Assembly: GCA_040954595.2 (NCBI GenBank)
Contig: CM082580.2
Coordinates: forward strand, 5,208,001-5,272,000
Direction of reading: 5' to 3'
From: Balanoglossus misakiensis
Lineage: Eukaryota; Hemichordata
DNA length: 64,000 bases
Shown here: piece after piece, positions 10,201 through 22,694 of the stretch
Position numbering within the stretch: the first letter of the stretch is position 1
Layout: the number at the start of each line of letters is the position of its first letter
Notes under the pieces: generated by a model
What the model was told of the DNA's origin: nothing
The model's database searches: none
Seen by the model: only the letters and a program-made list of their open reading frames with translations
Translations under genes and position numbers: made by a program

Positions 10201-13200
10201 CAGGCTCGTCTTCGTCCTCCTCCTGTCTTTGATTCTCTGAGTCAGTGTTGTCACTTCGTTCGCTGTCCTCCACGTCATCTTCCACTTCATCTGTCTGCTC
10301 CACTTTTTCTTCATCCTGTTTATCTACTAGTACTTCTTTAACAACATCTTCAACGACTACACTTGTTTCCTCTGGCGGTTCGTCGGTCGTGACTCCATCC
10401 TCCTCTTTCACTTCAGCTGTAGCTTCCACTTCCGCAACCTTGGCAACCGCAGGTTCGACTTCAACAACATCATCAGTTTTCGCAGAGTCCGATTTCTCCG
10501 CCGCCCCTTCGCCGGAGACGACCGTCTCCTCTTTCTCCGTGGCATCAGCCCCGGCATCTTCCAATTCCTCAATCACAACAACGTCCTGTTGAGTTTGGGA
10601 ATCGTCTCTGTCCTCCACTTCCTTCATTTCTTGCTCTTGTGCATCCTCTTTGATCTCTGCTCGGTCGTTAGGCACGGCGAGGCCTCCTTCTCCCTCTGGT
10701 TCAGTCTCCACTTCTGCCACAGTTGGCTCTTTTGGAACTCGTTCCGTTTCCCCCGACGCAGTCACCTCGTCAGTTTGCCTTTTTGGCTCCACTTGTATCC
10801 GTGTCACTCTCTCACCCAAGGCGACCATTCCGTCGCTGGCAGATCCTTTTGACCCTGGGGTCAGCTCTATGTCTTCCCAGTCACCGCTGGCGACATCGCT
10901 TTCTTTCCTTTGTCTCGTTTCTCCATCCTCTCCTCTCTCAACTTTCGTTGCAGGAGCATCATCTTCTACTTGTGGCTCTCTTGCAGCTTCTTCGCTGACC
11001 ATCATGGGCTCTCCTGCATCTTCCACTGGGTCGGGATCTATCAAGCTGCATGCTTCAAACAAAACAGGTTGATTCTGTTTACATTTATGGGCAGCATTGG
11101 TTAATTAACCTTTGGATTATAATTACAATTATTTTTTGTTGTTGTCAGTAATACATGTACGTTTATGCCGAAATGGCGGTAACAGACCAAACTCTCAGAT
11201 ATTTGAGGAATGTCGCCACGCTTTTAGAGATTTGTGATACCCTATAGATAACAGGGCGGTAAGACTTCGTTAACTATTATTTGGAGGAGGAGGGGTGAGA
11301 TAGCTTGAATGCGTCGAACGCAAAAGTTGCAGAACAGTTGGAATGTCATTAATCATGATGTTTGTACTTCACCATCAGTATTTGTGATGATTTTTGGCAA
11401 TGTTGTTTGTCGCCCTTCAGTTGAAACCAACGAAAGTAACAAAATTCAATCGAATTCTACGGCGTATATCACCATCAAATTTTCGTCCACAGAGTTCTGT
11501 TCGGCCTGATGGCGATGACGTTCTTCTTGTCAATGTGGATGATAAACTCCGCAACTGCGGTGATGATGGTACCAATAGCACAGGCACTTGCCGAGGAGAT
11601 CAAGAGAGATAAAGCTCAGGTATGGCATACGCTGATACAAAGACACCTCTTAAACATTGGAATTTGTCTCGGTTCGACACCAGCATGCATTGCGAACATG
11701 CTAAGTATATCATTCGGTTTTATGCGAAAGTGTGTAGTATTGTATCCCTCGGAAGATGCGCAATGCAAGTAGCCGTGTATATATTTTTTTCGTTTTAGCT
11801 CGAATTGCGGACAACCCAAGAACCAAGCGAAGAAATTATCCTACGCAACGCAACAAGTCACGAATCAATTTCCAAACTAAGTGACAGGGACAATCAAATT
11901 GGAAATAGTTCGCAGATAGGAAATGGTTGCCTTAAGAAAGACATGAGGTAGGCCTATAGATATATGTGGTTAGGTCTCGCTTGGTGACATTTAATGATTT
12001 CCATGCATGTATTCCCCTACGACAAAGTCGAATTTCCGCACTCCAGGTGTTCCCTGAAAGGTGAATGCATACAACTTCTCATGTCACACGCTGCTCAAAC
12101 TTTTAATTCACTAAACAGGAACGCCTCTACCGAAACAAGCTACTTGCTCAAGGGTGTAAAAGCGGGAGGTGACGACGCACAGAACACGTCATGTAACATC
12201 AACAAGGCCTTTCTGTTAGGTATCGGATACAGTGCATCGATGGGTGGATCGGCTACTCTTGTTGGAAAGAACAGTGTCATTATCATGAACGAATTCCTCA
12301 CAGAGTAAGTTTTCAAATTTCACTATAAATCTTTAGATATAAAGGTTGGCTGTAAAAACTGGACTTTGCTGAACTATGTAGATTTAAATCCTGTATAAGT
12401 ATGCTAATTTTACGATTTTGTTAATTGTACAGGAGGTACGGTTCGGATGCTATGAATTTCAGTTCGTGGATGGTAGTAGCCTTACCGTGTCAACTTATCA
12501 TTATATGTTTTGGATGGGTATGGTTGCAGTGGTTATTTCTGGATCTCAAGTAAGTAAGAAGCCATCCAATTTTTTTAATCCGCAAAAAGTACTTCCCCGC
12601 AGACCAATTTGAATGTCATCCACAACAAATGCAGCAATACAGAATGAATCAATTACCACATTTTGGTCAAAAACATACCATACTAGTAATATATAATATA
12701 ACTTTATTTTATACGGCAGACTGAAGAATTTTTGCAAATATAAATGTAAAAGAAAAAGAAATCGGGAAGCGAAGAAAAATTGCGCCATTAAGGCTTACTT
12801 ACTCGGGCAGATGGAAGAGCTTGGTAGGTCATCATTCTGACAGACACCTGTGCGTTGAAACCTTTGTTATTGAATTGTTTGGGTCCTTTTTTTTTTTTCT
12901 CATTTCCTCATTACAGCATATGTAAAAATTATGTTACTATACTGTCACTGCCACTTGACCAGGACTAGGACTGTACCATTTTCTGGTAGGGAGGTTTAGT
13001 CATGTTTTAAAAAAGTACTTCCTAACTCTAACATGCCCCACCAAAGAATGATATCCAAGTTGCCACCGTTTACTACCTTTCCTCAGATTATACGTGTATC
13101 CTCTGCTACGCCTGCCCGGTGTGCCCGCCGTTACTTTCGGTTCACCGCTCGCACTGGCAGCTCTTCTTTTCGAAGGCGGTTCGCCATCATTTCCCGTCAT

Positions 13201-13329
13201 CATTGGTTTCGCTGATTCCGTCGTCTCAGGATCATCTCGTTGCTTTCCGTACTTTGAGCTTTCTGCGCCCATCTTGTTACCTGTGGACTGCGTTTTTGGT
13301 GCACCGGCCTTCCGTTTTCGTCGCCTCAT
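7265..13329 (-). CDS. OGFR-like protein, copy 2 (8 exons, 697 aa)
   Basis: Exons in transcript order: 13329-13077, 11052-9875, 9685-9614, 9283-9211, 8938-8860, 8668-8602, 8151-8003, 7487-7265. All phases join in frame. Residues 2-7 (RRRKRK) resemble a nuclear localisation signal. Residues 85-477 are one long, very acidic Glu/Asp/Val-rich exon. Residues 478-697 match the conserved domain of opioid growth factor receptor: the W..D..DYRQGYP segment, LLFYKN, the NWW.NFDLLE..QGFIQWLFP.RE block, MMLDFYGMELED, and NYLRITRILKSLGELG at 628-643. Vertebrate OGFR binds Met-enkephalin at the nuclear envelope and restrains growth; the ligand here is unknown. In this gene the acidic part precedes the core, whereas vertebrate OGFR has the core first and repeats after. 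Intron 7 has a GC donor (ag|gcaagt). The start is the ATG at 13329; the frame upstream has no ATG before a stop. Confidence 0.88.
11493..12823 (+). pseudogene. SLC13-type Na+/carboxylate-sulfate symporter fragment, 5 internal exons
   Basis: Five exons (11493-11619, 11799-11947, 12119-12304, 12433-12549, 12720-12823) join in frame to about 227 codons, all with consensus GT-AG sites. Exon A carries FFLSMWMINSATAVMMVP, matching the SLC13 'FLSMW.SNTAT..MMVPI' sodium-site signature. Exon C carries GYSASMGGSATLVG, matching 'YAASIGGTATLTGTGPN'. Exons D and E give a membrane helix and a loop ending LLGQMEELG, like the SLC13 'YKKLGP' region. Exon B is a hydrophilic loop, as usual between these helices. 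No N-terminal or C-terminal SLC13 exons are present on either side. It lies antisense within intron 1 of OGFR-like copy 2. The reading frame is intact, but the gene is partial and the usual TGT.PN after the second motif is replaced by VGKNSV. A partial duplicate is most likely; unseen flanking exons cannot supply the rest locally. Confidence 0.8.
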
Positions 13330-14144
13330 TGATTTTCCTGGTACTGTCAAGTTTGCAAAGTTATAAATTGCTGTTGGTGATCGCTTCCGGGTTTAGCGCG
13401 GGACTTTTTCAGAACGTCATTCCTCAGAAAAAATCAATGCCATGCACAATATGCCCATACTTTCTACAGTAACATAGCTTGCAAATTTAGTGATATATTT
13501 CAATCCTTCTATTTTTCATTTGGCTCATTTAAGATATAAAAAACAATGAATATTTTTCTTAAATACTGTACTGCAAATGCTAGCGTTAAACGTTAAACAT
13601 GTCATATCCTTGTCTCTAGATGGCGCGCTGTAGAGCGCATGAAACCGAAACAGTGTGTAACCACGGGAGTAACCGTGATGTAACTAGGGAACACAAAAGG
13701 GGAAAAAATCATTCACACTATTGTAAACTACCTAAGCTTTATCACTTTCGATTTAAAAAAATCAAATTATTATTATTACAGTTGTGGATATCTAAATGCT
13801 GACCCAACTAGGTCTATCCCATATCCCAAAAATTATCCATGAAATTAGAACTGTCTCTTGCAAGAGTTCATCCAGTAGGATGGATCTCATCTTGGCAACT
13901 GTTGGAAAAATCTTCAAGACGTGTGTTCTTGCCTGCTGGTTATTTTGAATCTAAACTAAACCAACTGGGTAAATTTTGAAATGCAGCCAGGTGTTGGGGT
14001 GAAAGGTCACCATCTGGGTATCAGAATTCAATCACAAGGGTCACAGAGACTAATCAAAAGGACACTCAGGTATTAACCTTCACCTTTGACCCCTCTGACA
14101 TTTAGATCAATGACAGACACGTAAACAAATATTCAGAGATCCAC

Positions 14145-14150
14145 TTTATT
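14145..14150 (-). terminator. Poly(A) signal of OGFR-like copy 3
   Basis: Reverse-strand AATAAA at the position equivalent to 6132-6137 of copy 2, about 1.1 kb after the stop at 15256. Confidence 0.6.
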
Positions 14151-15255
14151 GACAAAAACGCAGCTCAGCTGCAATAAAAACTGGAACAACTTTCATTTCT
14201 TGTATCAAGAATGATTCTGCAGATATGTGCTATTGCTAAATGATATTAATATTTTGCAACCTTTTTTACATCCTCAAAGATTCCTCCTGGATATATCTGA
14301 TATGACGTCAATGTTCGTTTTTTATGTTTTAATAACATATTTATAATATAGCATTCCCACAGTGTGTTTGACACAACTTGCAAAATACTTGAATAAGTAC
14401 AATCATGGTACAACAGGACCCCCACTGTAAAACTCTTCACATTTAACAAAATATGTATAGACATTTGAAATGATATTGAATTTTGCAATATCAGCACACA
14501 TTATATACATGCACATATATATTCAACTGAGTTGTTTAACATAAAAATACACAAATTAACACATTCCATTTGTACAAATGTTCGGTGTTCCATATTCTTA
14601 TACAAAATAGGGTCAAGGACAATGTGCTCCCATTTTAACATGTACATCTGTTTGAAAAACAGAATTGACCAATCACAGCCAACTTTTACAAGATTTCTTC
14701 ACTATACCCAAGTTTCACATATTTCAAAGGCCATCCTTTCAGAATGACTGTTATGGTAAAATTATACTGACTGAAGGTGAAAATTTTTACCAAATATTTT
14801 TAACCCTTAACAGAAAAATGCCCCTCCCCCACCACCAATACACTCGGTGCAGAAATCCAAGTTTGAAGTACATGCAGCTGCAGGCATTGTTAAAAACAAT
14901 ACTTGTGAAAATTACACTGTCTCAGAAAATCCTGTATTACCAATGCACCCCCTTGAACAACCAGGCCAAAAAAATATATATAAGGATTAGGACATGAATT
15001 ATTACTAGAGTGATATGTGAGATTTTTTGACGTTTTTCTTGTCGCCAGTTGACCTACAGCTGTTGACCTTTGACACAGGTATTTACAGCTAATCAGTGAT
15101 GCCCGTCATGATGTAAACCAGTGACATCTGTTTGAGGCTGGACTGACCCGTGACACATATAATTTCAGCTGACCAACGGCAAAGAGCATTACAATCAACC
15201 TTGTGGTCACATGATATCACAGTTGTCCAATCACACGAGGTGTTACTGAGCTCAC

Positions 15256-18200
15256 TCAGTAGTTCTCCTCGACGTACTTGATCAGTCTCTTCCTGTCTTT
15301 GCCACTTTTGATGGTGTGCAACCAGTACTGGACACAGCTATTCTGACAGTTCTTGAGTTCTCCTTTTTCGAATATTTCTCTCAGAACAAACTCCACAAAT
15401 GGTGTCTTCAGATGCTCATAACCGAGCTCTCCCAGGGATTTCAATATCCTTGTTATCCTCAGGTAGTTGTGCATGGATCTGTGAAAGATTACCAAATATT
15501 ATATTTATGCAATGTACTTTTTTAAAAAGACAAAAGAAAAACCAACTGATATACACGCATTTATGCATCTGAATAGTGTACTGTTCCCTACATTCTGGAG
15601 CCAGGGTTCTCTTCTCACAACAGTTGGGCCTGACCAGCACTCAAGTGAAAAAGCTAGCAAGCAAAGGCTGCCAGCAGGTGCTATTTTGTCTCACATTGAT
15701 ACATTGATGAATGGGTATGACTTGCACTAGACAAGAAAAGTAATGAATACGAACATTAATGAGCATGAATATAAATGAATAGCCAGCACCCAAGTTAAGC
15801 TGGACAGAAACCTGTGGTTCTATTCCCAAATGGACACATTTGACCATGGCTACCAGAGGTAGTGTACTACCATCGAAATAATGACCATGACGCATCCACT
15901 TCAGTTTACAAAAAGATATCAGGAATGCTCGCTTCACGGGACTTTCCTTTGAATATCTGGACAACAAGAAAAGAACCAGTGTCCAAGCTACTTGCCTGCT
16001 GAGATGACGATATCTTTCCCTAAAATGTGGAGCCCTCTTTATTGTTCCCTTCTGCTTGTCCTCCAGTTCCATGCCGTAGAAATCCAGCATCATTTGGTAG
16101 GATTTCAGCACCCTGGCTGATGACTTTCGATCACTTTTGATCCCCTAGAAAAAACAAAAAACAAGAACACCCAAAAATGTTTTAAGGGAAGAAGTGTGCA
16201 CATTTGGATATTGTTTCCCTAGGGAACTAATTTATGTCACTGTTGCTATAGTAACGGTAGCTGTTTGCCACCAACACCTACACATGACCATGTAGCCAGC
16301 TGGTCACCGTTGAGGGCGCACTATTTAACCTCATGGATCAGTTGATGCTGGATTCAAACTGCAGACAATAACTAATCTGTCTGGTAATGGCTAATACAAC
16401 CATGATGGAAAATTTAATGAGAGATGGAAACATCAAGTGTAGCTATTTTGTGTCAAATTTAACTTTATTTGACATCAATTCCCGAACACACTACGAATAC
16501 ACTCGAATTTGTCTCTTCTGATAGGAGAGCTGATAAACAAGTTATTTTTCACACAATTTACACAAACGTGCACCCAGAAACAATATCTATTTAGTACTGC
16601 AATATTAAAATGATCTCACCTCGGCCTCATGCAACTGTAACTCTTGCGCCTGATAGTTGACACCACTCTCTCTGATGGGGAACAACCTGTAAGGAAAGAA
16701 GTTGAACATGCAGTGACTTCGCTGCGTCGTCATAAGGTGGCCAAATTCAGACCTCAAATCTATTTAATCTACTTTCTACACTGCATTCCTGTGAACCAAA
16801 CAGACATTTCTTATCAAAGTCACACATCTGTCCCACCCTCCCCAACTACTATACCTACCACTGGATGAAACCATGGTGGCTCTCCAGCAGATCAAAGTTT
16901 CCCCACCAGTTTCTATGGATGTTGTCAATATAATCACCTGAAAGTGAAGAAAATGTTATGAATTTCATCATCCAAAAGCATGTTGGTATAATTTTTCCTG
17001 AGCAAAATATTCCCATTTTGGTAAATTTTCCTGTATTGATGAACTTTTGAAACTAGTAATATATACATGTATGGATACAACTGAGACTAATAGCATCTCA
17101 CTCTGAAGGCCTGGGATCAGATTGCGACTTGTGGGAGACAAAATATCTTCAATTCCTGTGAGAATTCTTCTAAGTAGTTCATCTCTAGCTTATATACATG
17201 CAGTGCATACGTACCTCGTGGTTCTGACGCTATGGCATTCTTGTAAAACAGAACATTATCTTTCAGCGACAGATCATCCTTCTTGCCCTTTAGAAAGAGA
17301 AAAAAAGCACTGTATACCAAAGAATATCACTCCAAAGTGAGCTTTCCATATCAGGCAATTATGTTTATCAACATGCAAATTCTGATATATATTTTCACAA
17401 AATCTCCCCACAACTCTTGACCTAATGAAGCTAAAAAGATAATTCGCCTTGTGCTTGTCAATGGGTTGATGAGTAGATGGTTGCTGTGGCAACCCTCTGA
17501 TACATGCAAAAGACACTTCCAAAACCTCACAATCACCGACATGACCTTGTGCTTGCGACATTGACATTTAAACTTACAGGATAACCTTGTCTGTAATCTC
17601 TTGTGTCTTTGCTGCTCCATTGAGTCACCAGCCTTGGTTTTTTAGCTCTCTGTAGAAAGGAGAAACACGAACTTATAGATAGTGAAGATATTTCTGTGAT
17701 AAAACAGATTGTACATGTATAAGGGGGGTTCAAGCACAGCTACCCAGGTCCCAGTGTACGTTTACCCTTACCCTTTAAGCCCTTACTGCCTAAGACGTAA
17801 TAATCCTGAAGGAAGGTGACCATTCTAGCTAGAATAAAACCATGGCGTGTCTGATGTGACATTGCATATCCGAACAAAGTTGCCAATTTTGCCGACATTT
17901 TCAAGTTCAGTTTCTAACCTCTCCTGCGCCTGTTTGTCCCCACGGCGACCACCAGCTGTTGCCACCACCACCATGGGTCTCCTCTTCTGCAGAATCATTA
18001 TTATCCGTGTCGCTTGATTTGTCGGACTCATCGTCGGTGTGGAAATCCCCCTGCTGAAAGTTGGATGACTCCGGCTGCTTGGTCTCTGAGTCCGAGCCAG
18101 AGCTCAGCTGCGCACGCTCACCATCCGGATCCTTCACAGTGTCCATCTTTTCAGAGTCAGAATCTCCTGCAGATTCGGCCTGTTCGTCATTGTTGTATTC

Positions 18201-19782
18201 CATTGTGGACTGTTCAGTTGTTTGGGAGTCAGTTTGCCTTTGTTGTTCAGGCTCGTCTTCATCTGTCTCCGGTCTTTGATTCTCAGAGTCAGTGTGGTCA
18301 CTTCGTTCACTATCCTCCAGATCATCTTCCACTTCATCTGTCTGCTCTTGTTTTTCTTCATCCTGTTTATCTACTAGTACTTCTTTAACAACATCTTCAA
18401 CGACTACACTTGTTTCCTCTGGCGGTTGGTCGGTCGTGACTCCATCCTCCTCTTTCACTTCAGCTGTAGCTTCCACTTCCGCAACCTTGGCAACCGCAGG
18501 TTCGACTTCAACAACATCATCAGTTTTCGCAGAGTCCGATTTCTCCGCCGCCCCTTCACCGGAGACGACCGTCTCCTCTTTCTCCGTGGCGTCAGCCCCG
18601 GCACCTTCCAATTCCTCAATCACAACAACGTCATTTTGAGTTTGGGAATCGTCTCTGTCCTCCACTTCCTTCATTTCTTGCTCTTGTGCATCCTCTTTGA
18701 TCTCTGCTCGGTCGTTAGGCACGGCGAGGCCTCCTTCTCCCTCTGGTTCAGTCTCCACTCCTGCCACAGTTTGCTCTTTTGGAACTCGTTCCGTTTCCTC
18801 CGACGCAGCCACCTCGTCAGTTTGCCTTTTTGGCTCCACTTGTATCCGAGTCACTCTCTCACCCGGGGCGACTATTCCGTCGCTGGCAGATCCTATCGAC
18901 CCTGGGGTCAGCTCTATGTCTTCCCAGTCACCGCCGGCGACATCGCTTTCTTTCCTTTGTCTCGTTTCTCCATCCTCTCCTCTCTCAACTTTAGTTGCTG
19001 GAGCATCATCTTCTACTTGAGGTTCTCTTGCAGCTTCTTCGCTGACCATCATGCGCTCTCCAGCATCTTCCAATGGGTCGGGATCTATCAAGCAGCATAC
19101 TTCAAACAAAACAGGTTGATTCCGTTAACATTTATGGGCAGCACTGGTTAATTAACCATTGGATTATTATTACAATTATATTATTTTTTGTCAGTAATAC
19201 ATGTACATTTATGCCAAAGTGGCGGTAACAGACTAAGCTCTCTGATATTTGAGGAATGTTGCCCCACTTTTAGAGATTTGTGATACCCTAAATTAACAGG
19301 GCGGTAAGACTTCGTTAAAGCTTCCTCCTCCATTATTAGGAGGAGGAGGGGGGAGAGATATGTTGGACCATGTCGATTGCAGCATATGTTACTGTCACTG
19401 CCACTTGACCAGGACTAGGACTGTACCATTTTCTGGTGGGGAGGTTTAGTCATGATGATTTAAAAAAGTACTTCCTAACTCTAACATGCCCCACCAAAGA
19501 ATGATATCCAAGTTGACACCGTTTACTACCTTTCCTCAGATTATACGTATATCCTCTGGTACGCCTGCCCGGTGTGCCTGCCGTTACTTTCGGTTCACCG
19601 CTGGCACTGGCAGCTCTTTTTTTCGAAGGCGGTTCGCCATCCTTTCCCGTCATCATTGGTTTCGCTGATTCCGTCGTCTCAGGATCATCTCGTTGCTTTC
19701 CGTACTTTGAGCTTTCTGCGCCCATCTTGTTACCTGTGGACTGCGTTTTTGGTGCACCGGCCTTCCGTTTTCGTCGCCTCAT
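15256..19782 (-). CDS. OGFR-like protein, copy 3 (8 exons, 698 aa)
   Basis: Exons in transcript order: 19782-19530, 19099-17919, 17649-17578, 17287-17215, 16937-16859, 16686-16620, 16144-15996, 15478-15256. Exon sizes equal those of copy 2 except the acidic exon, which is 3 bases longer (1181 against 1178). Architecture is the same: basic start (RRRKRK), acidic exon, then the OGFR core at about residues 479-698. Differences from copy 2 are scattered substitutions, for example KNAIASEP for KNVIESEP and SSAR for ASAR, consistent with a functional recent paralogue. The first amino acids after the exon 1/2 junction are VCCLIDPDP (ACSLIDPDP in copy 2). Intron 7 again has a GC donor. Both copies share equivalent promoter-side sequence, so they are probably regulated alike. 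Its role is inferred only from the OGFR core. Confidence 0.88.
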
Positions 19783-20480
19783 TGATTTTCCTGGTACTGT
19801 CAAGTTTGCAAAGTTATAAATTGCTGTTGGTGATCGCTTCCGGGTTTAGCGCGGGACTTTTTCAGAACGTCATTCCGCAGAAAAAATCAAGGCCATGTAA
19901 AATATTCCCATACTTTCTACAGTATCATAGCTTGAAAATTTAGTGATATATTTCAATCCTTCTATTTTTCATTTGGCCCATTTAAGATATAAAAAACAAT
20001 GAATATTTTTCTTAAATACTGTACTGCAAATGCTAGCGTTAAACGTTAAACATGTCATATCCTTGTCTCTAGATGGCGCGCTGTAGAGCGCATGAAACCG
20101 AAACAGTATGTAACCACGGGGAGTAACCGTGATGTAACTAGGGAACACAAAAGGGGAAAAAATCATTCACACTATTGTAAACTACCTAAGCTTTATCACT
20201 TTCGATTTAAACAAAATCAAATTATTATTAATGGATATCTAAATGCTGACCCAAGTAGGCCTATCCCATATCTCAAAAAATTAAGTGAATCCATGAAATT
20301 TAATTGTCTCTTGCAAGAGTTCATCCAGTAGGATGGATCTCATCTTGGCAACTGTTGAAAAAATCTTCTTGTGTGTTCCTGCCTGCTGGTTATTTTGAAT
20401 CTCATCTAAACCAACTGGGTAAATTTTGAAATGCAGCCAGGTGTTGGGGTGAAAGGTCACCATCTGGGTATCAGAATTCA

Positions 20481-20857
20481 AACAAATATGAAATTCCAGG
20501 TAATCACGGTGAACGATTCCTAGAAAACACGTCACTACTTCGTTCCTCTTTCATTTCCAGTTTGTGCACATCATCAGAAATAAAAATGAAAATAGTTTTT
20601 TTTTTGCACTAGCTGAGTAGTTTAAAAGGGATTTTGGTTGTAAGTCTGTTCTGTTTCTTGTTCTACTCCCTACACAATGTTGACATTCAGCATGTTTGAT
20701 GACAATTGAAATTTTAGCCCAGTCTAAAATTCACTTTAATTTGTCTACAATAACAGTGCACTTGACATGCATGTATACCTACTGTGAGGAGAAGCGGATT
20801 ACTTTGACATTTCAACAATAAACAGAAAGTCCAATGTTCCATATTCTATATGTAAAA
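20481..20857. other. Intergenic gap between the OGFR-like array and synaptojanin
   Basis: No gene or repeat recognised. The array (transcribed leftward) begins here and the synaptojanin transcript (also leftward) ends here, so the stretch probably includes the upstream regulatory region of copy 3. Confidence 0.4.
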
Positions 20858-22694
20858 TTTATTGCTCACATCTCTTTTTTGCTTAACACATGAAATATAT
20901 TACATCTCGTCACAGACATGAACGAAACATTACATCAACACCATAATATAGACATACATCTACAATGTGCGTGGTAGATTTACCCCGAAAAGCTTCAGAA
21001 AATAAGTCACGCTATCTATAATATAATTTACATAATGAGCATTTACATAAATCCATGGCAACTGCCAATCAGGTTGTAGACAAACCAACAGGACAAAAAA
21101 CTGCAGGGACTGGCATGTATTATGAGCTGACAATGCCACAAGAAACACATTGCATTTAAGAAAAATTAAACCTATAAATTTTTCCTACTAAATGTCATTA
21201 TCAACACAAGAAAAGAAGTACAATCACATGCTACACTCATGAAGTGCATTTGACTTCTTACATGATCAAGAACAGATGTATCATTTGTAACTTACTAATC
21301 AGAACTTGGCAACACATACATGTGTATGTTGAAGTTCTGTAATTACACATATATCCACAATAACATTTACACACAAAGAGAAAAAATCCATATATAATCT
21401 CTCAGATATTATTGCCATAGTAAATGGTGCATGTACACTCAATCTTAAAGCATTGTGAAGAAAGTATACATTTAGTAAATTTTCTACAAACTTACAAGAA
21501 CACAACGAATTCATTGTTGCCACACTACAGGGTCGAATGTAGATTTGGTGTGCAGAGTGTTGCCATAGTAATTTCATCCCTTTGCCCCACAATAAAATAA
21601 ATAACATCTGTAAACTAGTACATTTACATAGAATACTCAATTGACATGACATAGAACAACAATTGCCTAGTAATTCCCAAGACACCATATTGACATCAGG
21701 TGAGCGGTTGAACTTCTTCAGCAGCAAAAGTCATAGCTTTAAGCCACAGCCATTCAAGAAAAAAATATAAAATATATACTGATGGCAGCAAAAACTTACA
21801 AAAAAACAGACAACAACGTAAACAAAGAAAAAAAATACATCAGACTAAAATATGGCATGACAACACAAGTGTGACTGTGCATGAACAATATAACTGTTAA
21901 CATTCATGTCTCCTTGCAAAATATGAAGCTAAAAAATTCAAACTGGCTTGCTAAAAAACAAGTTTCCGCTTGTAAACACAAATTCACACATTGTCTGGAA
22001 GCAACATCACCTGTAGTGATGTAAATTGTTAAAATTCCATCTGATCTCTCGTGTGAAAAATGAAAGACTTCATATCTCAGGGTAAAGTCCTAAGTAAAAT
22101 ATGTGAGAACTGAAAGATATAGATTATTGCTACATGTATGAAAGCAACATACCAGTAAGCGTTGTAAATGCGTCTATCGTGGGTAAATGTTTAATACTCT
22201 ACAGTAAGTAAATTTAATATTCTATTGAATTTAATACTCAGCCCATTGTTGAAATGGAGGACAGGAGACCCTGTAGTCAAAAGAATCTGTCTATATTTAG
22301 GTTTATTCTAATGAGCTTTACCTTCAATTCAAACCCTTCCACCCTTTTGCCTGTGGCTAATTCTTACTGTGTTGATGACAACAGGGTTGGACCACATGTT
22401 GGCAGGGAAAGGGTAAAAGGTGTACAGTCACCTAGTATGCAAATAAAGCCACAGTTACAGATCTAGACAATTACAGCTTTTTCAGTGAGTGGCCATCCAC
22501 GAAAAAAAGAGTGTGCCACCACATGGTCATTTAGAAGACTTAGACAAGCCTTTTTGACCATATACGGGCATATGTAAATCAGAGGCGACTGTATTCCTTT
22601 CAGGGATATGTGCATATAAGCGCATTATTGCTGGAAAAATATACCCTTTCTCTTGCCAACTCCACAATTTTTTTTTCTGTAATCACAAACACCT
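20858..22694 (-). other. 3'UTR and poly(A) signal of synaptojanin
   Basis: About 1.8 kb of AT-rich sequence without coding potential follows the synaptojanin stop. A reverse-strand AATAAA lies at 20858-20863 and is the most likely 3' end. Other nearer AATAAA-like sites could give shorter forms. Confidence 0.5.

Larger units (their letters stand above)
6058..14035 (-). repeat. Tandem duplication unit 2 (complete OGFR-like gene with flanks)
   Basis: The unit starts with the sequence around 'attaaccttcacctttcacc', shared with 14076 onward. It ends with 'ggtgttggggtgaaaggtca', shared with 20439-20458. It includes the 3'UTR, all eight exons, introns and promoter-side flank of copy 2. It is about 1.6 kb longer than unit 3 because of the SLC13 segment in intron 1. 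Introns and UTRs are alignable by eye across the two units with small indels, so the duplication was genomic, not through mRNA. Confidence 0.85.
14073..20480 (-). repeat. Tandem duplication unit 3 (complete OGFR-like gene with flanks)
   Basis: Colinear with unit 2 from the 3'UTR through all exons and introns to the upstream flank, with short indels. It lacks the SLC13 segment: the sequence runs from the ggaggagg stretch near 19335 directly to 'gcagcatatgttactgtcac' at about 19380. About 40 bases separate it from unit 2. Confidence 0.85.

Noticed and set aside
5384-13329. Copies 1 and 2 as a single long gene
   Set aside because: Copy 2 has its own stop, 3'UTR and poly(A) signal before copy 1, and copy 1 has its own promoter-side similarity, so they are separate units.
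18426-19151. A 241-codon open frame on the + strand opposite the copy 3 acidic exon, and similar frames at 10245-11072
   Set aside because: They are mirror images of the Glu/Asp-rich coding exon, which reads as Ser/Leu/Phe-rich on the other strand. No domain or splice structure supports them, while the minus-strand OGFR-like genes are fully consistent.
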